Assembly (NCBI GenBank): GCA_050292445.1
Contig: JBNKLQ010000330.1
Location: 1 to 6,003 of the forward strand
DNA: 6,003 bases
DNA from: Leptofilum sp050292445
GTDB lineage: Bacteria > Chloroflexota > Anaerolineae > Promineifilales > Promineifilaceae
Direction of reading: 5' to 3'
Position numbers and translations under genes: made by a program. Of the stretch, positions 3,330 to 6,003 are shown piece by piece (position 1 is the first letter of the stretch; the number at the start of each line of letters is the position of its first letter). The notes below the pieces were generated by a model, which had not been told where the DNA came from, searched no databases, and saw nothing but the letters and a program-made list of their open reading frames with translations.

Positions 3330-5944
3330 ATGCGGTGGCCAGTCAGCTGGCCGCCAGCAAGCTGACGCCTGACGGCACGATGCTGCTCTCCCGCCGCCTG
3401 AACCGAAACGTGGAGCAGTTTCTTACCCTGTACTGGGACGCCTTTCGCTTTGTACGGCCGTCTGAGTGGCGCAAACGGCGAGTGAAAGAGGTGCTGCTGG
3501 TTGATACCCAGGCGCTCAACAGCGTGCGCGGTATGGTGGCCAAACCGGCCGTCCATGTCATCGACCATCACACGGAGCAAACCCCACCCGCTGAGTGGAC
3601 TGCCCAGGTGGAGCCGGTGGGGGCGACGACGACGCTGCTTGTGGAACGGCTTCAGGCACAGGGCGTGGCCCTCTCGCCAGAAGAAGCCACCCTGCTGCTG
3701 CTGGGCATCTACGAAGATACCGGCAAGCTGACCTACTCCCGCACCACGCCGCGCGATGTGCGCGCCGCGGCCGCCCTGCTGGAACAAGGCGCCATTCTGG
3801 CCGTGGTGCGCCGCTTCCTCAACATTCCCCTCTCAGCGGCGCAGCAGGCGCTGTCCGATGCGCTGCACGCCGCCGTATCCTGGCACGAGGTGCAGGGGCA
3901 GTCGGTGGTGGTTACCGGAGCCGTCGCCCCAGAAAATTTCACGGAAGAAATTGCCTCGATTACGCATCGCCTGCGTGAATCGCTCCAGCCTGCTGGGCTG
4001 TTTGTTTTGGTGCAGCTGGACTCAGATGTGCAGCTGGTGGCTCGCAGCACCAGCAAAGAGGTAGACGTAGCCGCTGTGGCCCGTGCCTTTGGTGGCGGCG
4101 GGCACAGTCGGGCGGCAGCGGCACGCATTAAAGACCGACAGCTAAAAGCGGTGCAGCCGGAAGTAGTGGCCGCGCTTTCGCAAGCGATCGAGCCGCTGAT
4201 TCGGGTGACGGATTTGATGTCTCACGGGGTGCAGACGGTACCGCCGGAGATGATGGTGCGCGAAGCGGCCGTTCTCATGCAGCGATTTGGGTATGAAGGG
4301 TACCCGGTGGTGACGGAGCCGGAGGGCGAGCTGGTGGGGCTGCTCACCCGTCGCGCCGTGGACCGGGCGATGAGCCACGAGATGGCCGACGTGCCCGTGG
4401 CCCGCATCATGAAAAAGGGGTCAGTGACGGTACGGCCGTCTGACGCCATCGACACTGTGCAGCAAAAAATGCTCAGCGCCAACTGGGGCCAGATTCCTGT
4501 CGTGGCCGAAGATGCCGCCACAACGCGGCCTATCGGCGTGGTGACCCGCACCGATTTGCTCAATCATCTCTTCCAACCGCCTAGCAAAACGGCCGTCACC
4601 AATATGCGCCAGCGGATGCTGGAAACGCTGACCCCCGTTCTGTGGCAAATGGTCCTGGCCATCAGCGAAACAGCCGATGAGCTGGATTTGCCGCTCTATT
4701 TTGTTGGCGGGCTGGTGCGTGATTTGCTGCTAGGCAAAGGACCTACCGACCTGGACATGGTTGTTGAAGGGGACGCGATTAAGCTGGGCAAAATGCTGGC
4801 CCGGCGCTTTGGTGGCGAGATTCGCAGCCACAAGCGGTTTGGCACGGCCAAATGGCTGCTGGATGACGCTGTGTGGACGGCCGTTTTGCAGCGCGACAAA
4901 GAGGTAGCCAAACAAGAATGGCCCGCTCTGGCCGATCTGGATTTGCCACCCACGATTGATTTTGTCACTGCCCGCACCGAGTTTTACACGGAGCCAACGG
5001 CGCTGCCGGAAGTGGCGCACGGCTCGATCAAGCTGGATTTGCACCGGCGTGATTTTGCCATCAACACACTGGCGGTGCGGCTGGATGGCGCATTTTTGGG
5101 CCAGCTGCTCGACTTTTACGGTGGGCAGCAAGATTTAACCGAGGGCGTTATTCGGGTGCTGCACAGCCTGAGCTTTGTCGATGACCCGACGCGCATTTTG
5201 CGTGCCGTGCGGCTGGAGCAGCGGCTCCACTTCCACATCGAGCCGCGCACCCTGGAACTCATCGAAGATGCCCTGCCGCTGCTGGATCGGGTCTCTGGGG
5301 CACGTATCCGCCACGAAATTGAGCTGACGCTGCAAGAAACAAATCCCTCGGCGGCGCTCTCCCGCCTGGCGGAGCTGGACGTGTTGAACCATATTTACGA
5401 AGGATTGGTTTGGTTGCCGGAAACGGCCGTTTTCTTCCAGCGCGTCCCCCAATTTTGGCAGGAGCCACCCTGGGCCGATTGGCTGGCGGACGAATCATCC
5501 CTGTTCACTTACTTTGCCCTCTGGCTGGCGGCGCTGCCCCAGGCGGACCAGCGCGAGGCGATGAAGCGGCTGCGCGTACGCAAAGCGACCATGATGGATG
5601 CGCTGGCCTGCGGCCGTTTGCGTCGGGAATGGGTGACGTTGCCCGCCACGCTCAAGCCGAGTGAGGTGGTGCAGTTGATGCGGCCGTTTCCCGTGCGGGT
5701 GCTGCTGGTGGGGCGCATTTTGCTGGAGGGCTGCCCGGCAGCACAGCTAATTGAGCGCTATTTGCAGGAGTGGCGTGAAGTGAAAACGGCCGTGACTGGT
5801 GACACGCTTAAAGCAATGGGGCTAAAGTCTGGCCCACAGTTTGGTATCCTGCTGGAAAAATTGCTCGCCGCCCGCCTGGATGGCGCAGTCAGCAGCGAAG
5901 TCGAAGAAATGGCGCTCCTGGAAAAATTGCTGGGTGAATCATAA
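3293..5944 (+). CDS. DHH-CBS-CBS-tRNA nucleotidyltransferase (CCA/poly(A) polymerase) fusion
   Basis: An 883-residue cytoplasmic protein. Residues 1-300 form a DHH/DHHA1 phosphoesterase: H7-E-N-A-D-F-D13 (DxD motif), VDT (70-72), D91-H92-H93, G138-I-Y-E-D142-T-G, and the DHHA1 glycine motif F266-GGGG-H271-S-R. Residues about 305-428 are two CBS domains (VTDLM at 305; ARIM at 370), a likely adenine-nucleotide sensor. Residues about 440-883 are a class II tRNA nucleotidyltransferase: VGGLVRDLLLG (471-481), D486-L-D488 metal pair, RRDFAINTLA (585-594), DDPTRILRAVR (630-640), and a C-terminal GDTLKAMGL region. Family knowledge: such fusions are tRNA 3'-end CCA-, A- or CC-adding enzymes or poly(A) polymerases; the DHH part is a nanoRNase-like exonuclease/phosphatase. 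Which nucleotides are added cannot be read safely from sequence. All motifs are intact. The start ATG 3293 is fixed by the DHH motif beginning at residue 7. It is probably monocistronic here. Confidence 0.93.
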   Translation: MRLILSHENADFDAVASQLAASKLTPDGTMLLSRRLNRNVEQFLTLYWDAFRFVRPSEWRKRRVKEVLLVDTQALNSVRGMVAKPAVHVIDHHTEQTPPAEWTAQVEPVGATTTLLVERLQAQGVALSPEEATLLLLGIYEDTGKLTYSRTTPRDVRAAAALLEQGAILAVVRRFLNIPLSAAQQALSDALHAAVSWHEVQGQSVVVTGAVAPENFTEEIASITHRLRESLQPAGLFVLVQLDSDVQLVARSTSKEVDVAAVARAFGGGGHSRAAAARIKDRQLKAVQPEVVAALSQAIEPLIRVTDLMSHGVQTVPPEMMVREAAVLMQRFGYEGYPVVTEPEGELVGLLTRRAVDRAMSHEMADVPVARIMKKGSVTVRPSDAIDTVQQKMLSANWGQIPVVAEDAATTRPIGVVTRTDLLNHLFQPPSKTAVTNMRQRMLETLTPVLWQMVLAISETADELDLPLYFVGGLVRDLLLGKGPTDLDMVVEGDAIKLGKMLARRFGGEIRSHKRFGTAKWLLDDAVWTAVLQRDKEVAKQEWPALADLDLPPTIDFVTARTEFYTEPTALPEVAHGSIKLDLHRRDFAINTLAVRLDGAFLGQLLDFYGGQQDLTEGVIRVLHSLSFVDDPTRILRAVRLEQRLHFHIEPRTLELIEDALPLLDRVSGARIRHEIELTLQETNPSAALSRLAELDVLNHIYEGLVWLPETAVFFQRVPQFWQEPPWADWLADESSLFTYFALWLAALPQADQREAMKRLRVRKATMMDALACGRLRREWVTLPATLKPSEVVQLMRPFPVRVLLVGRILLEGCPAAQLIERYLQEWREVKTAVTGDTLKAMGLKSGPQFGILLEKLLAARLDGAVSSEVEEMALLEKLLGES

Positions 5945-6003
5945 ACGTTGAAATGTGAAAAGATGGATAGGAACTTTCTCAAGATTTACCGACCAACTAG
6001 CAA

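Larger units (their letters stand above)
809..5793. repeat. recurrent palindromic octamer ACGGCCGT (HIP1-like)
   Basis: Exact copies begin at 809, 1903, 2245, 3454, 4432, 4589, 4877, 5423 and 5786. Copies with a changed first base (NCGGCCGT) begin at 3025, 3545, 4265, 5610 and 5680. Chance expectation for the exact octamer at this G+C is well below one per window. Copies fall in all three codon phases (Thr-Ala-Val; Arg-Pro; Gly-Arg), so the enrichment is at DNA level. None lies in the RAYT gene, the mCpol gene or the ybaK coding region. Confidence 0.8.

Noticed and set aside
3245..3787. 180-codon minus-strand frame opposite the DHH domain
   Set aside because: Shadow of the intact fusion gene; rich in Gly, Gln and Arg with no motif. 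Other antisense frames across 3343-5718 were dismissed on the same grounds.
5963..6003. ATG-initiated frame open to the window end
   Set aside because: Only about 13 codons are visible and no clear ribosome site or family match exists. It could be the start of a next gene but cannot be supported.

Overview
The window is bacterial and codes densely. Most of it is about 60% G+C. The mix of genes (a DHH-CBS-nucleotidyltransferase fusion, a YbaK-type deacylase, an EntS-like MFS exporter) and a strongly over-represented palindromic octamer, ACGGCCGT, suggest an environmental bacterium. Chloroflexota is my best guess, but this is inference and not proven by the window.

Layout. Positions 1-765 hold a REPtron-like unit: a REP-associated tyrosine transposase (RAYT, minus strand, 91-669) between two copies of a roughly 62-bp imperfect palindrome (18-80 and 700-761). 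Positions 785-1253 hold a small, AT-rich gene (876-1253) that reads as a minimal CRISPR polymerase (mCpol) protein, a stand-alone Cas10/GGDEF-like nucleotide cyclase. No CRISPR array, cas gene or membrane effector lies beside it. Positions 1298-3153 hold a two-gene operon: a YbaK/ProX-type aminoacyl-tRNA deacylase (1392-1886) overlapping an MFS exporter (1879-3153). A small hairpin terminator and a repeat-rich spacer follow. Positions 3293-5944 hold one large gene for an 883-residue DHH + CBS-pair + tRNA CCA/poly(A) nucleotidyltransferase fusion. The last 59 bases show nothing I can call.

How the parts connect. The two plus-strand housekeeping units are driven by near-duplicate promoter blocks (about 1298-1388 and 3247-3329). 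Each has TTGTCA, a 17-bp spacer, TACAAT and an ATG exactly 7 bp past the -10, which predicts leaderless transcripts. The copy before ybaK also carries about a dozen degenerate codons of the DHH gene, forming a 17-codon overlapping leader ORF. Both units act on tRNA quality (deacylation of mischarged tRNA; 3'-end addition or repair), so a shared promoter makes sense.

The most interesting items are the mCpol gene, whose family is tied to cyclic-nucleotide anti-phage immunity (Panoptes-type systems) and which here sits without a visible effector next to a transposase unit; the duplicated leaderless promoter with its leader ORF; and the HIP1-like octamer, which is absent from the transposase and mCpol coding regions.
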